Shown: piece by piece, positions 8,925 through 18,293 of the stretch
How positions within the stretch are numbered: the stretch's first letter is position 1
How the letters are laid out: each line of letters starts with the position of its first letter
DNA from: SIG575 sp045534165
Lineage (GTDB): Bacteria > Bacillota > Clostridia > Oscillospirales > Acutalibacteraceae
Reading direction: 5' to 3'
Length of the DNA: 64,000 nt
Assembly: GCA_045534165.1 (NCBI GenBank)
Contig: JAZSJD010000017.1
Coordinates: 1-64,000, forward strand
The notes under the pieces: generated by a model
Seen by the model: the letters and a program-made list of their open reading frames with translations, nothing else
Databases searched by the model: none
Told to the model about the DNA's origin: nothing
Position numbers and translations under genes: made by a program

Positions 8925-10703
8925 TCACGTTTTCATACTCGTTTCTTCCACTGCAGGAGCCTGAGCATCTATCGGGTTTATTTCTGCATTCTGCTTAGCC
9001 TCTCCTGCCTCTGCTCTTTGTTTCAGAGTTTCCATAACGTGGGCATGTTTTTCATCTGTGTAATCCCACATAAACAGATAGGGAAGCGTCATCAATATAT
9101 ATCCCACAAGGTCAAAACCAAGACCAATCATAAGACACTTCATTCTTATATCACCCATATAAAGTACATCCCAGTCAGATGTGAAACCTACACGGTAGAA
9201 CATAAGAGGAATAACAAGTGAAACAAGAGTTGTGATGGGAGTTGTGAACCAGTCAATAATTTTCTGATATTCTTCAAGTCTTTCTCCGGAAATATACATC
9301 TGATAATCAGTTACTCTGATTCTTGTATCGCTCTGTGAAATTGAAACGGCAGATTCAAGGGTGTTGCTCACAAGCATTGCAATATAAATTGCAAGACCAC
9401 ACATAAAGCTGTTACCCAGATAGAGAATCGCCAACATATATACACCATTTCTGATTGCACAGATAATGTATTTGAAAACTATCAATTGTTTGAACTGAAA
9501 ACGTTTTCTGATCCAGGGAGCAAGAAATTCTCCGGGGTTGCCTGAAACTTTATAAAGGATTTCACACACAGAGAAAAACAGTCCTGTTTCTCGCCATGTA
9601 TAAATAAGAAGAATATTTTTCATATTGAGCATACCATTGCCCAAAGAGTCCAGAAGTTCTGCAATCTTTGTTATCCACAGATATTTATTTTTGAAAATAC
9701 CTGAAACACAGTGCCAGAAAGAAAGATATTCTCTGTTTTCAACAGGAGGCATGGGGATTCTTTCCTTGATGTTTTTCAGACCGATGAACATAACCCCTGA
9801 TGATGCTATAAAGAATATGGGAAGAAGATATCTGAAAGTGCCGATATCTTTAACACCGTCAATGAACATTGCACCTGCAATTGTCGGTAGAAGAACGTTA
9901 ACAATATTCTGAACAAAGTGGCTGATTTTAACAGGGAATGAGCGTACAAAAAGTCTTTCCTGAGGATCGGGGCTGATATTGTCTGAAACTGAGTGTGTGA
10001 AGCCCACATAGTTGAATATTGTGTAAAGTTGGAAAAGAAGATAAAGAGACCATACTCTGTCTGTAAGGGGAAGTTTATAAAGGGGAAGTGTGCAGATAAG
10101 AATTGCAACGATAAGACACTGTGCAACATTTGCGTAAGCGAAAATTTTATATCTGCCAAGTTTTTTGAGAAGTTTCTTTCTTATGAGAATGTTTCTGAAA
10201 CCACTCCAACCATTACAAAGGAAATGTGCACCGAAAATTTTAAAAATATTAAAACTGTTAATACCCTTCCAACGTGTATCAATAATGTTTGCAATACCAT
10301 CAGGAAGAATAAAGGAAAAATCAAAAATAAGCATTAAAAGGCCTAATGCAGCAAAAGTCAGATAAACCGCATTATATTTTTTCTCTATCTTTTTAGGAAG
10401 GAAACCAAGGTTTGCATCAACACCCATATTGAGAAGATTCCAGAAATATGTAGAAGCAACAAAGAAAACATTTATTGCACTGAATGTAAGAAGAGGGATG
10501 TCATAATAATAAGCTATAAGATAACAACCGGCTCCGAAAGAAAGGAAGCTCTGAAGATATTTAAGTGTATAGTCGCCACCGACTGCGGCAAAAATTGAAA
10601 AATATTCTTTGTAAGGCACATAGTTGCCTTCAGCAGGTGTGTGCCAATGCTCTTTCATTGTACCAACCAATTTTTTTATACCATTTGTTGATTTTTTGGC
10701 CAT
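8925..10703 (-). CDS. MFS/GPH-like membrane transporter
   Basis: A 592-residue protein with about 12 hydrophobic segments and a hydrophilic C-terminal tail (about 560-592). The closest visible likeness is to MFS_2/GPH-type transporters (VGGDYTLKYLQSFLSFGAG at the start, EFLAPWIRKRF in the second half), but it is longer than usual (about 450). Its ATG overlaps the stop of the LRR protein gene as TAATG, so translation is probably coupled. It is the last gene of an operon starting at 13268. Context suggests it takes up a product of the phosphodiesterases encoded upstream. The cargo is inferred only. Confidence 0.7.
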   Translation of the reverse strand: MAKKSTNGIKKLVGTMKEHWHTPAEGNYVPYKEYFSIFAAVGGDYTLKYLQSFLSFGAGCYLIAYYYDIPLLTFSAINVFFVASTYFWNLLNMGVDANLGFLPKKIEKKYNAVYLTFAALGLLMLIFDFSFILPDGIANIIDTRWKGINSFNIFKIFGAHFLCNGWSGFRNILIRKKLLKKLGRYKIFAYANVAQCLIVAILICTLPLYKLPLTDRVWSLYLLFQLYTIFNYVGFTHSVSDNISPDPQERLFVRSFPVKISHFVQNIVNVLLPTIAGAMFIDGVKDIGTFRYLLPIFFIASSGVMFIGLKNIKERIPMPPVENREYLSFWHCVSGIFKNKYLWITKIAELLDSLGNGMLNMKNILLIYTWRETGLFFSVCEILYKVSGNPGEFLAPWIRKRFQFKQLIVFKYIICAIRNGVYMLAILYLGNSFMCGLAIYIAMLVSNTLESAVSISQSDTRIRVTDYQMYISGERLEEYQKIIDWFTTPITTLVSLVIPLMFYRVGFTSDWDVLYMGDIRMKCLMIGLGFDLVGYILMTLPYLFMWDYTDEKHAHVMETLKQRAEAGEAKQNAEINPIDAQAPAVEETSMKT

Positions 10704-11665
10704 TATTTTTCCCCTCCTTCTTCTGCTATAAGAATTTCAATTCTTTTTTCTGCATCAGCACGTGTTTTACCATACTGTGCTTCGGGAGCAATATTAACAA
10801 CAGTTTTCTTGATATTCTTTGGAATCCAGTTACCTTCTGAAGTTATTGCATTTTCCGAAGAAGCGCCCATATAGAATTCTTTAAGGTTCTGGCAGGAATA
10901 AAAAGCATAATTTCCGATTTCTGTCACTGAATCAGGAATATACATCAAAGGTTTCATTCCCTGACAATAACTGAAAGCATCCTGTCCGATTTTTTTAAGT
11001 CCGTCAGGAAGTGTTACAAGGGAAATTCTTTCGCATTTGAAGAATGCCATATCGCCGATTTCCTTAAGAGTTGAAGGAAGTTTTATTCCTGTAAGAGCAT
11101 TATTTTTATAGAATGCACCGGAAGCAACTCTTTCAACACCTTCAGGTATTGTGTAAGACAATACTTCGGGCAGTTCTTCATTTTCTTCATTATGTACATT
11201 GCCTTTATTATATGGGTACACAATAAGCTTTTTCATATCTTTAGTGTAAAGAACACCGTCAACAGAAGTATAATATTTATTTTCTTTATCAACTTCTATT
11301 TCCCGAAGTTCTCTGCAATAAAAGAAAGATGTTTCGTCTATATATCTTACATCTTTGCCGATATAAATTTTTTCAACATATTCATCAGCATTCATCGTAA
11401 ATCTGCCTACTGCAGAAACAGGATTGTCCGGATTCGGATTATTTCCGTCTTCATCACGGACATAATCGATATACACTTCTTTTGTGTTCATATTTCCGTT
11501 AAAGCCGAAAAAGACCCAGCCTTCATTTCCTTCCTGACCGCCGATATCTGTCTGATATTCGTACTCAAAAGGAGCTCTCGCCATTGATATAAACGAAACC
11601 GTGACAGATGCCACAACAAATATTGCAAGAACTGCAATAAAAAGTACCTTTTTTGATGTTTTCAA
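10703..11665 (-). CDS. membrane-anchored BspA-type leucine-rich repeat protein
   Basis: A 320-residue protein with an N-terminal membrane anchor or signal (about 7-28), then a beta-rich region, then LRR_5/BspA repeats of about 23 residues (about 100-260). Examples are YIPDSVTEIGNYAFYSCQNL and KLPSTLKEIGDMAFFKCERI. BspA-type repeats in gut bacteria usually serve surface binding. It lies between a GDPD gene (15-nt gap) and a transporter gene (1-nt overlap). This suggests a surface role in capturing the same substrate, which is inference. Confidence 0.85.
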   Translation of the reverse strand: MKTSKKVLFIAVLAIFVVASVTVSFISMARAPFEYEYQTDIGGQEGNEGWVFFGFNGNMNTKEVYIDYVRDEDGNNPNPDNPVSAVGRFTMNADEYVEKIYIGKDVRYIDETSFFYCRELREIEVDKENKYYTSVDGVLYTKDMKKLIVYPYNKGNVHNEENEELPEVLSYTIPEGVERVASGAFYKNNALTGIKLPSTLKEIGDMAFFKCERISLVTLPDGLKKIGQDAFSYCQGMKPLMYIPDSVTEIGNYAFYSCQNLKEFYMGASSENAITSEGNWIPKNIKKTVVNIAPEAQYGKTRADAEKRIEILIAEEGGEK

Positions 11666-11680
11666 AACACTACACTCCCT

Positions 11681-12334
11681 TTATTCAATTATTTCCCTGA
11701 GCAAAGCAGGCTTTCGCGTTGTAATATTATCAGGTTTCATTTTCAGAACTTTCAACATTCTGAATTTACTGTTAACAGTCCACAGGGATACAAGAAGATT
11801 GCTCTTCTGAAAAGTTTCAACAAGCCGGGGGGTTGCATTTTTATAGTTGCAATTAATCCCTATTGCTCCGCTTTCCCTGACTTTTTCAACAAGTGAATCA
11901 ATATATCCGCTTGTCTGTTTTCTTTTCGGAATCAGATTTACGTTAAGATAATATTTAATTTCGGGAGTTTCTTTTGCACTTTCCACAAATTCATCTTTAA
12001 TCCCCGTATAAAAAACATTGTCAAGAACATCATATTTTTTTGCCAGAGAAACAATCTCTTTAAGATTAGTGGTGAATTTAATATCAAGATTGCATCTGAT
12101 GTTTTTCTGCTTGCTGAGTTTTTTGAAAACCTCTTCCAACAGAGGTTCTCCACCACACGGTGCATTGTGTGAAAGAACAGGGTTTCCATCTTGGTCAAAA
12201 GAAACATCCACTTCAAAAATATCAGCACCACATTCAATTGCTTTATCAACACTCTCAATGGAATTATCCTCTGTTTTTTCGCAACCTGTGTGAGCAGTTA
12301 TAGTAAATTTTTCAGTCATTTTTATCGGTTTCAT
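11681..12334 (-). CDS. glycerophosphodiester phosphodiesterase family protein
   Basis: A 217-residue cytoplasmic protein of the GDPD TIM-barrel family. H15 and the following TEDNS correspond to the HRG...PENT motif, and E41, D43 and H56 in FEVDVSFDQDG...LSHNAP fit the metal and catalytic residues. The usual HRG is HTG and PENT is TEDN, so the active site is slightly divergent. It would hydrolyse glycerophosphodiesters to sn-glycerol-3-phosphate and an alcohol. GGGAG lies 9 nt before the ATG, and the gene follows the phosphatase gene by 4 nt. Confidence 0.85.
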   Translation of the reverse strand: MKPIKMTEKFTITAHTGCEKTEDNSIESVDKAIECGADIFEVDVSFDQDGNPVLSHNAPCGGEPLLEEVFKKLSKQKNIRCNLDIKFTTNLKEIVSLAKKYDVLDNVFYTGIKDEFVESAKETPEIKYYLNVNLIPKRKQTSGYIDSLVEKVRESGAIGINCNYKNATPRLVETFQKSNLLVSLWTVNSKFRMLKVLKMKPDNITTRKPALLREIIE

Positions 12335-12338
12335 AGCA

Positions 12339-13268
12339 TTAATCTCCCGAAATCAGTTCTGATGTGTGGGGCACTTTTGATATTCTAGGGGCAGCACCTG
12401 TAAGATGTGAAATATCATGGTAAGCAGGAATATTTTCATCATCAAAAATACCTTCGGGAATCTGGGAAGTCCAACCCTTTTCATCAAACTCAGGCATTTC
12501 AATTCCCAAAGAATATAAAACAATTGCTGCCAGATCTCGGATATTCATTTCCTTTATCACAGTATGACGTACACCTTTTCCTGCAGCAGCAAAGGTTACA
12601 TATTTTTCAGAATCTGTCCAACCCCCATGGCTTCCACCCTTTCCGTCTCCCGGATTTGTTCCGCCATGGTCAGCTATAACAATAAACAAAGTATCTTCAA
12701 TTATGCCTGCATCTTCTACCGCACTGTGAACATCGTTGACAAGCTTATCAACTTCGTTAAGACGTTTCATATATTCAGGTGTACCGTAACCGTATTTATG
12801 ACCTGCACCATCAACACTGTCAAACTGAATAAAAAGAAATTCGGGCTTTTTATCACGTACATAATCGCAGATAATCGGTGTCAGAGCTTCGTCATTTGCA
12901 GTATCGTGTGAAACGCCTATATTATTTTCCACAATTCCGTAAGTAATCGGATCCCAATCGCAGAATGAGCCAAGCTCGGCTTCGGGAAAATTTTCTCTTA
13001 TCCTCCTGAAAAGAGAAGGGAAAGGTGAATCAGTAGGATATGGTGTTGAACTTACAATACTGTTTGTAAGTTTATGTATCTCAGGCCCTACACCGAGAAG
13101 CATTGAACCCCAACATTCAGCACTTATTGACGGATTTGACGACAAGGCATCATACGTAACTGCCCCATTTGAAAATATATGGTCAAAGAACGGTGTTTCG
13201 GCATCTCTGATAAAAGAACCCGCGCCATCGATACCAACCACAATTATATGGGAAAAGTTTTTATCCAT
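12339..13268 (-). CDS. alkaline phosphatase superfamily phosphodiesterase
   Basis: The start is at 13268, where GGAGG precedes the ATG by 7 nt. The 309-residue protein is of the type I phosphodiesterase/nucleotide pyrophosphatase branch. D14 in VVGIDGAG is the first metal ligand, the NPSISAECWGSM segment (45-55) carries the presumed Ser nucleophile, and QFDSVDGAGHKYG and IADHGG supply further metal ligands. No signal peptide is seen, so it is cytoplasmic. First gene of the four-gene phosphoester operon and divergent from the metallophosphoesterase at 13457. Confidence 0.85.
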   Translation of the reverse strand: MDKNFSHIIVVGIDGAGSFIRDAETPFFDHIFSNGAVTYDALSSNPSISAECWGSMLLGVGPEIHKLTNSIVSSTPYPTDSPFPSLFRRIRENFPEAELGSFCDWDPITYGIVENNIGVSHDTANDEALTPIICDYVRDKKPEFLFIQFDSVDGAGHKYGYGTPEYMKRLNEVDKLVNDVHSAVEDAGIIEDTLFIVIADHGGTNPGDGKGGSHGGWTDSEKYVTFAAAGKGVRHTVIKEMNIRDLAAIVLYSLGIEMPEFDEKGWTSQIPEGIFDDENIPAYHDISHLTGAAPRISKVPHTSELISGD

Positions 13269-13456
13269 ATTTCTACCTCCGAATATCAAACTGCATTAAT
13301 CTAATTATAATACAACAAAATGCACAATTCAATCCCTTTTGAAATAAAAAAACTATGCTTTTTGCTAATTTTCCTTTTTTGTATTATTGCAATGTGAATA
13401 TAAAATATGTTAAAATACAAAAGATAATAAATTCGACCACAAAGGGGTAAAAAAAT

Positions 13457-14785
13457 ATGAAACCTGTAAGTTTTTATCTTTTAACAGATACCCATTATTT
13501 TGAAAAGGAATTAGGTGCTTACGGCAAAGCTTTTGATGATTACATGTCACGTGAACAATATTTTATGAAAGAAAGCGATGCAATCATAAAATCTGTGTTT
13601 AATCGTATAGCCGAAGACAAAGAAACCGATATTGTCGTAATCCCCGGTGACCTTACAAAAAACGGTGAAAAGGAAAGCCACAAAAGTTTTATACGTGAGC
13701 TTAACAAACTGAAAGAAATCGGCAAAAAAATTTATCTTATCACTGCAGGGCATGACTATAACGATGTTTCTTACGGATATAAAGGTACAGAACGTGTCGA
13801 TGTTGAAGGTACATCTTTTGATGAACTTTTTGATTTTTACCGCAGTTTCGGATATGACCAAGCTCTTGCTTTTGATAAAAGAACTCATTCATACATTGCA
13901 GAGATAGCTGATAAAGTAAGGATGCTCGCCATAAATTGCGACAGCTACAACAACCCTAAAGGTGCTATGGATGAAGAACTTTTTGCATGGGCAGAAAAAC
14001 AACTTACCAAAGCGAAAGAAGATAACTGTTCTGTTTTTGCAATATGCCATTACCCTGTTATCCCATCTGTTCCTGTTTTTGATCTGGTAGGCGATGCAAA
14101 AATCAAAGAATGGCGTAAAGTTGCATCTTTCCTTGCAGACAATGGTGTGGAAGTAATTCTGACAGGACATATGCACATCCAGAGCATTAACGAATTTTAC
14201 AGCGAAAAAGGCAACAGACTTATAGATATCTGCACCTCTTGTCTTGTGGGAAGTCCCGCAAAATACAGGAAAATAACTGTTGATGATAAATCACTTATGA
14301 AAGTTGAAACAATTGATGTTGATAATTTTCAGTGGGATTTTGATGGCCTTACTCCTCAGGAATATTTCGACAGACAATTCGGCAAAGCCATTGTAAAAAG
14401 AGTTTACAATACATTAAGTGGCGGAAAAGGAATTGTAAAACTTCTTAAAAAATTCGCCACAAAAATATTCTCGTCTTCAACTGTCGGTGGTGTAGGACGT
14501 TTCCTTCTTTTCAGAGTTGATAAATCTCTTAAAAAGAAAAAACTTACAGAATTTGTTGCAGAAGTAGGTCTTAGTATTTTTTTAGGGGACCAGCCCTATG
14601 TTGAAGGCGATCCTACATATAATTTAATCTCCGCTTTTCTTAACAGATTTTCTTTTGTGCTTAAAAAGGTTGAACCAAAGCTTGAAAAAGACGGTGTAAA
14701 AATTAATCTGAAAGAAATGTTACTGAACACTATCGGCAACAACAAAGGCTATTCAGATAACAATGCAGAATTCACACTCAAATAA
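13457..14785 (+). CDS. calcineurin-like metallophosphoesterase
   Basis: A 442-residue protein with metal-binding motifs in order: DTH (11-13), PGDLTKNGE, AGHDYND (in place of the usual GNHD), ICHYPV and GHMHIQ. The Asn of GNHD is replaced by Gly-His, an unusual variant. The C-terminal third (about 300-442) is a helical extension of unknown role. AAAGGGG precedes the ATG by 8 nt. It is divergent from the phosphoester operon and probably shares its function. Promoter-like TTGCAA and TAAAAT lie just upstream. Confidence 0.85.
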   Translation: MKPVSFYLLTDTHYFEKELGAYGKAFDDYMSREQYFMKESDAIIKSVFNRIAEDKETDIVVIPGDLTKNGEKESHKSFIRELNKLKEIGKKIYLITAGHDYNDVSYGYKGTERVDVEGTSFDELFDFYRSFGYDQALAFDKRTHSYIAEIADKVRMLAINCDSYNNPKGAMDEELFAWAEKQLTKAKEDNCSVFAICHYPVIPSVPVFDLVGDAKIKEWRKVASFLADNGVEVILTGHMHIQSINEFYSEKGNRLIDICTSCLVGSPAKYRKITVDDKSLMKVETIDVDNFQWDFDGLTPQEYFDRQFGKAIVKRVYNTLSGGKGIVKLLKKFATKIFSSSTVGGVGRFLLFRVDKSLKKKKLTEFVAEVGLSIFLGDQPYVEGDPTYNLISAFLNRFSFVLKKVEPKLEKDGVKINLKEMLLNTIGNNKGYSDNNAEFTLK

Positions 14786-14876
14786 AATTTTTATCAAAAT
14801 CATAAACTTTGAGTCGAAACATATTTGTTCCGGCTAACCATAACCATTATAAAACCTGCTGTGGAGGGATAACGCT

Positions 14877-15431
14877 ATGGAAATAAAGCGTTACGAAGAA
14901 AAATATAAAGAAGACGTTCATTTTGTGTGCCTTAACAGTGAAGGTCCCTGTAAAGCAAAAAAAAGAAAACAAAACTTTCTGCTGACAACTTATTGCGATT
15001 ATTTCATCGAAAAAGAGGGAAATAACTGTTTTGTGGCAGTTGATGAAAACGACAGAGCTATCGGATATGTGCTTTGCACCGAAAACTATGATAATTTCAA
15101 AAAAGTATTCAGAAAAGAATATCTTCCCAGATTCAGGAAATATGAAATTATATTCAGAAACACTGCGGTTCTCTCAACCTTTTTTCAATCAAAACACAAG
15201 AAAGAATATCCTGCACATATGCACATTGATATTCTCCCTGAATATCAGCGTATGGGTCTTGGCCACAAATTGATGGATGCCCTTTGCGAAAACCTTAAAA
15301 GCAAAGGAGTCAAAGGTGTTTGCCTTACAATGTGGGCAGGAAATAAAAAAGGTGGAAACTTTTATAAAAAATATGGTTTCACACTTCTTGAAACAAAGTT
15401 CGCTACTGAAGTTTATGCTATAAAATTTTAA
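14877..15431 (+). CDS. GNAT family N-acetyltransferase
   Basis: A 184-residue protein with the acetyl-CoA binding motif QRMGLGHKL and the following NFYKKYGF turn typical of GNAT enzymes. HIDILPEYQRMGLG resembles the acetyltransferase domain attached to some O-GlcNAcases. The acceptor is unknown. A strong GGAGGG site precedes the ATG. The next gene starts 36 nt downstream, so the two may be co-transcribed. Confidence 0.85.
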   Translation: MEIKRYEEKYKEDVHFVCLNSEGPCKAKKRKQNFLLTTYCDYFIEKEGNNCFVAVDENDRAIGYVLCTENYDNFKKVFRKEYLPRFRKYEIIFRNTAVLSTFFQSKHKKEYPAHMHIDILPEYQRMGLGHKLMDALCENLKSKGVKGVCLTMWAGNKKGGNFYKKYGFTLLETKFATEVYAIKF

Positions 15432-15467
15432 TCAGGATATATATCCAATAATTTTCTTGAAAAGGCA

Positions 15468-16466
15468 GTGATTGAAATTAAAGTTTTTGTTCCGTCATAT
15501 TTTGATAAATTCAGATGTATCGCAGATAAATGCCCTGACACTTGTTGCATCGGCTGGGAAGTTGATATTGATGAAGAAACAGCAGAAAAATACACCGCTG
15601 TAAACGGTGCATTAGGTGAAAAAATCAAAAAAAATCTTGTAGAAGATGAAACAGGTTGCAAATTGTTCACTCTTTGCGATGGGGACAGATGCCCTTTTCT
15701 TAACAATTCTAATTTGTGTGAAATCCACCTTGAAGCGGGAGAAAAATATTTAAGTAAAACCTGCACACTTTTCCCCAGATTTTTTGATACTTTCGGAAAA
15801 TCACGTGAAATGGGCATTGGTTTCGGTTGCCCTGAAGGCGCAAAAATAATTCTTGAAGAAAAAGAACCATTCAGTTTAAAACTTTATGAAGAAACCGATG
15901 CAGAATCTGAAGAAATTGATGAAGATTTCCTTGATGAATTATTATCTCTCAGGAAAGAACTTTTCGATATTCTTGAAGAAGATTTATGTTTCAAACAAAA
16001 AATTGAAAAAATATTTTCTCGTACAAAAGCTTTTCAGCAAAATGTTGATGGCAATGATTTCTGTGATGATTTTCAGGAAAGAAGTTTTGAAAACTGCATT
16101 ACCCTTCTTGAAAATATGGAATACATAAACATTGAACGTAAAAATTTTATCCAAAATCTTAAATCAGAAAATCTTTCAGCAAAATATAACGACGATTTTG
16201 AAAAGCTGATGCAGTATTATATTTTCAGATATCTTCTGAAAGCAGTTTACGACTATGATGTGCTGACAAAAATCAAATACGGTGTTTTTGCCTGCATCGT
16301 TATCAGCAGAATTTATTCTTTTTTTGAAAACCCTGATTTCGAAACAAGAGTTAAAATCATGTACAGCTTTTCAAAAGAAGTTGAATATTCTGATACAAAT
16401 ATGGATTTGCTTGATGAAACTTTGTTTTATGATTTCGGCACAGAAGATTTGATTAATTTACTTTAA
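15468..16466 (+). CDS. FliB-like (flagellin lysine N-methylase-like) Cys-rich protein
   Basis: A 332-residue protein with the Cys pattern of the FliB/CxxCxxCC family: FRCIADKCPDTCCIGW, CKLFTLC, RCPFL, LCEIHLEAGEKYLSKTC and FGCPEGA. Such proteins probably hold an iron-sulfur or metal centre; FliB methylates flagellin lysines in enterobacteria. No flagellar genes are near, so a flagellin substrate is doubtful. The start is a GTG after AAAGGCA; no better ATG is available before the conserved region. It ends before a strong terminator. Confidence 0.75.
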   Translation: MIEIKVFVPSYFDKFRCIADKCPDTCCIGWEVDIDEETAEKYTAVNGALGEKIKKNLVEDETGCKLFTLCDGDRCPFLNNSNLCEIHLEAGEKYLSKTCTLFPRFFDTFGKSREMGIGFGCPEGAKIILEEKEPFSLKLYEETDAESEEIDEDFLDELLSLRKELFDILEEDLCFKQKIEKIFSRTKAFQQNVDGNDFCDDFQERSFENCITLLENMEYINIERKNFIQNLKSENLSAKYNDDFEKLMQYYIFRYLLKAVYDYDVLTKIKYGVFACIVISRIYSFFENPDFETRVKIMYSFSKEVEYSDTNMDLLDETLFYDFGTEDLINLL

Positions 16467-16492
16467 AAATAAATTTGTTCAGACAAAGCAGA

Positions 16493-16527
16493 AAAAAACT
16501 CGCAAGGCTGATGCCTGCGAGTTTTTT
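16493..16527. terminator. intrinsic terminator after the FliB-like gene
   Basis: ACTCGCA and AGGC pair with GCC and TGCGAGT around a TGAT loop, with a T-run on the plus strand and an A-run upstream, so it can act on both strands. Confidence 0.85.
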
Positions 16528-16627
16528 CATAAAGTATAAACGAAAAATAATAGCTTTAAACCTGTTAAAATCCTGATTGATGCCACCTTATGGTAGTTTC
16601 TTTAATTCTTCCATAGAGGGATCTTTT

Positions 16628-18106
16628 TTATTCTCCATATTCAATAAAATCACATTCAATTTCTTTCTTTGCAACCTTATCAAACAAGGCAACAACTTCT
16701 TTTGAAGGTGCTTTTGTGATAAGAGTAACAACAACAGTTGCAATTGTACCTGCAATAAAACCGGGAATAATTTCATATAAACCGAAATCTTTGAGGAATA
16801 TAAGCCACAAAACATCAACAGCAGCACCAACCACAATACCTGCAACTGCACCGGGGAAATTAAGTCTTCTCCAGAAGAGAGAAAGAAGAATTACCGGACC
16901 GAATGCTGCGCCGAAAATACCCCATGCATTTTCAACAAGATCCATAATTGTTCCTGCCTTTTCGCTTGATGCGATAATAACTGCAACAACAGAAATTGCA
17001 AGAACAACAAATCTGCCTGCCCAGAGCATTTCTTTATCAGAAGCCTTGTTGCGACGTATAATAGGCTTGTAAACATCAACTGAAAAAGCTGAAGCTGAAG
17101 CAAGAAGCTGTGAGTCTGCTGTACTCATTGCTGCTGCAAGAATAGCTGAAAGAAGAATACCACTTATAACCGCCGGGAACAATTTGCGGACCATTGTAAT
17201 AAATACAACAGATTCGTCAGCGATCTGGCCAAGTAACAAGTGACCGATTACGCCTGCTGCAACTGAGAAACCGAGGATAAGAACAGTCCATGTGATACCG
17301 ATTTTAGCACTCTTTTTAAGGTCTTTATCTGAACGCAAAGACATAAATCTGATGATAATATGAGGCATACCAAAGTAGCCGAGACCCCAACCTAAACCTG
17401 AAGCAACATCTTTCCAGTTAGTGAAAAGGTTCCAATAATCCTCAGGAAGTTCACTCATTGTCATTGCACCTTCTCCTGCACCAATCATTGTAACCGCAAA
17501 AATAGGAGCAATAAGAAGTGCACCAAGCATCAGAAGACCCTGGAAAAAGTCTGTCCAACAAACAGCTGAGAATCCGCCAAGGAATGTGTAAGAAATAATA
17601 ATAACTGCTGCTATGTACATTGCAATTTTTGCATCAATACCAATAACTGTTTCAAACAAAGTACCGCAAGCTTTAATACTTGATGCTGCGTAAATAGTAT
17701 ATGCAACAAGGAAGATTATTGCACAAATAACCTGAAGCGAACGATTGCTTGACAGGAATCTGTTTGTAAGATACTGCGGAATTGTAATTGAGTCATTAGC
17801 TGCAATTGAATAACGACGAAGACGAGGAGCTTCAAGCAACCAGCTTATTATATAACCGATACCAAGACCGATTGCAATCCATGCCTGGCCTATACCCATT
17901 GCATAAATTGATGCAGGAAGTCCCATAAGAACCCATGCACTCATATCTGATGCACCTGCTGATAAAGCAGATACCCACGGACCCATCTGGCGTCCACCAA
18001 GGAAATAGCCCTTATCACCGCCTGATTTTGAACGAACAAAGAAGAAAACTCCTATGCCGATCATAAAAACGAGATATACAAAAAATACTATCATCTCTGC
18101 ATTCAT
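16628..18106 (-). CDS. putP: sodium/proline symporter
   Basis: The start is at 18106, after an AAGAGGT site; this gives 492 residues, the usual length for PutP. Thirteen membrane segments are expected. Typical sodium:solute symporter (SSF) motifs are FLGGRQMGPWVSALSAGASDMSAW (about 40-63) and GFSAVCWTDFFQG. The ILAAAMSTADSQLLASAS segment in the eighth helix carries conserved Ser/Thr that bind sodium. It imports proline with Na+. It is a single gene with its own promoter and is divergent from the glycosidase gene at 18294. Confidence 0.93.
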   Translation of the reverse strand: MNAEMIVFFVYLVFMIGIGVFFFVRSKSGGDKGYFLGGRQMGPWVSALSAGASDMSAWVLMGLPASIYAMGIGQAWIAIGLGIGYIISWLLEAPRLRRYSIAANDSITIPQYLTNRFLSSNRSLQVICAIIFLVAYTIYAASSIKACGTLFETVIGIDAKIAMYIAAVIIISYTFLGGFSAVCWTDFFQGLLMLGALLIAPIFAVTMIGAGEGAMTMSELPEDYWNLFTNWKDVASGLGWGLGYFGMPHIIIRFMSLRSDKDLKKSAKIGITWTVLILGFSVAAGVIGHLLLGQIADESVVFITMVRKLFPAVISGILLSAILAAAMSTADSQLLASASAFSVDVYKPIIRRNKASDKEMLWAGRFVVLAISVVAVIIASSEKAGTIMDLVENAWGIFGAAFGPVILLSLFWRRLNFPGAVAGIVVGAAVDVLWLIFLKDFGLYEIIPGFIAGTIATVVVTLITKAPSKEVVALFDKVAKKEIECDFIEYGE

Positions 18107-18186
18107 AATATTACCTCTTAACTCCAGGTGAACTCTCACCTTTTTTCTTGCGTGGAAACTTATACACAATTCCACATATTGGGTGT

Positions 18187-18215
18187 ATTATACTACAAAA
18201 ACAAACAGACTTCAA
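18187..18215 (-). promoter_or_regulatory. putP promoter
   Basis: TTGAAG, 17 nt, TATAAT on the minus strand, about 80 nt upstream of the start codon. Confidence 0.75.
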
Positions 18216-18293
18216 GGGTTTTTCTGCTTAATTTTCTTATTTACTTTTACAAATTTTTCATTTATAATGAAAAACGTAAAGGAGATGTGTATT

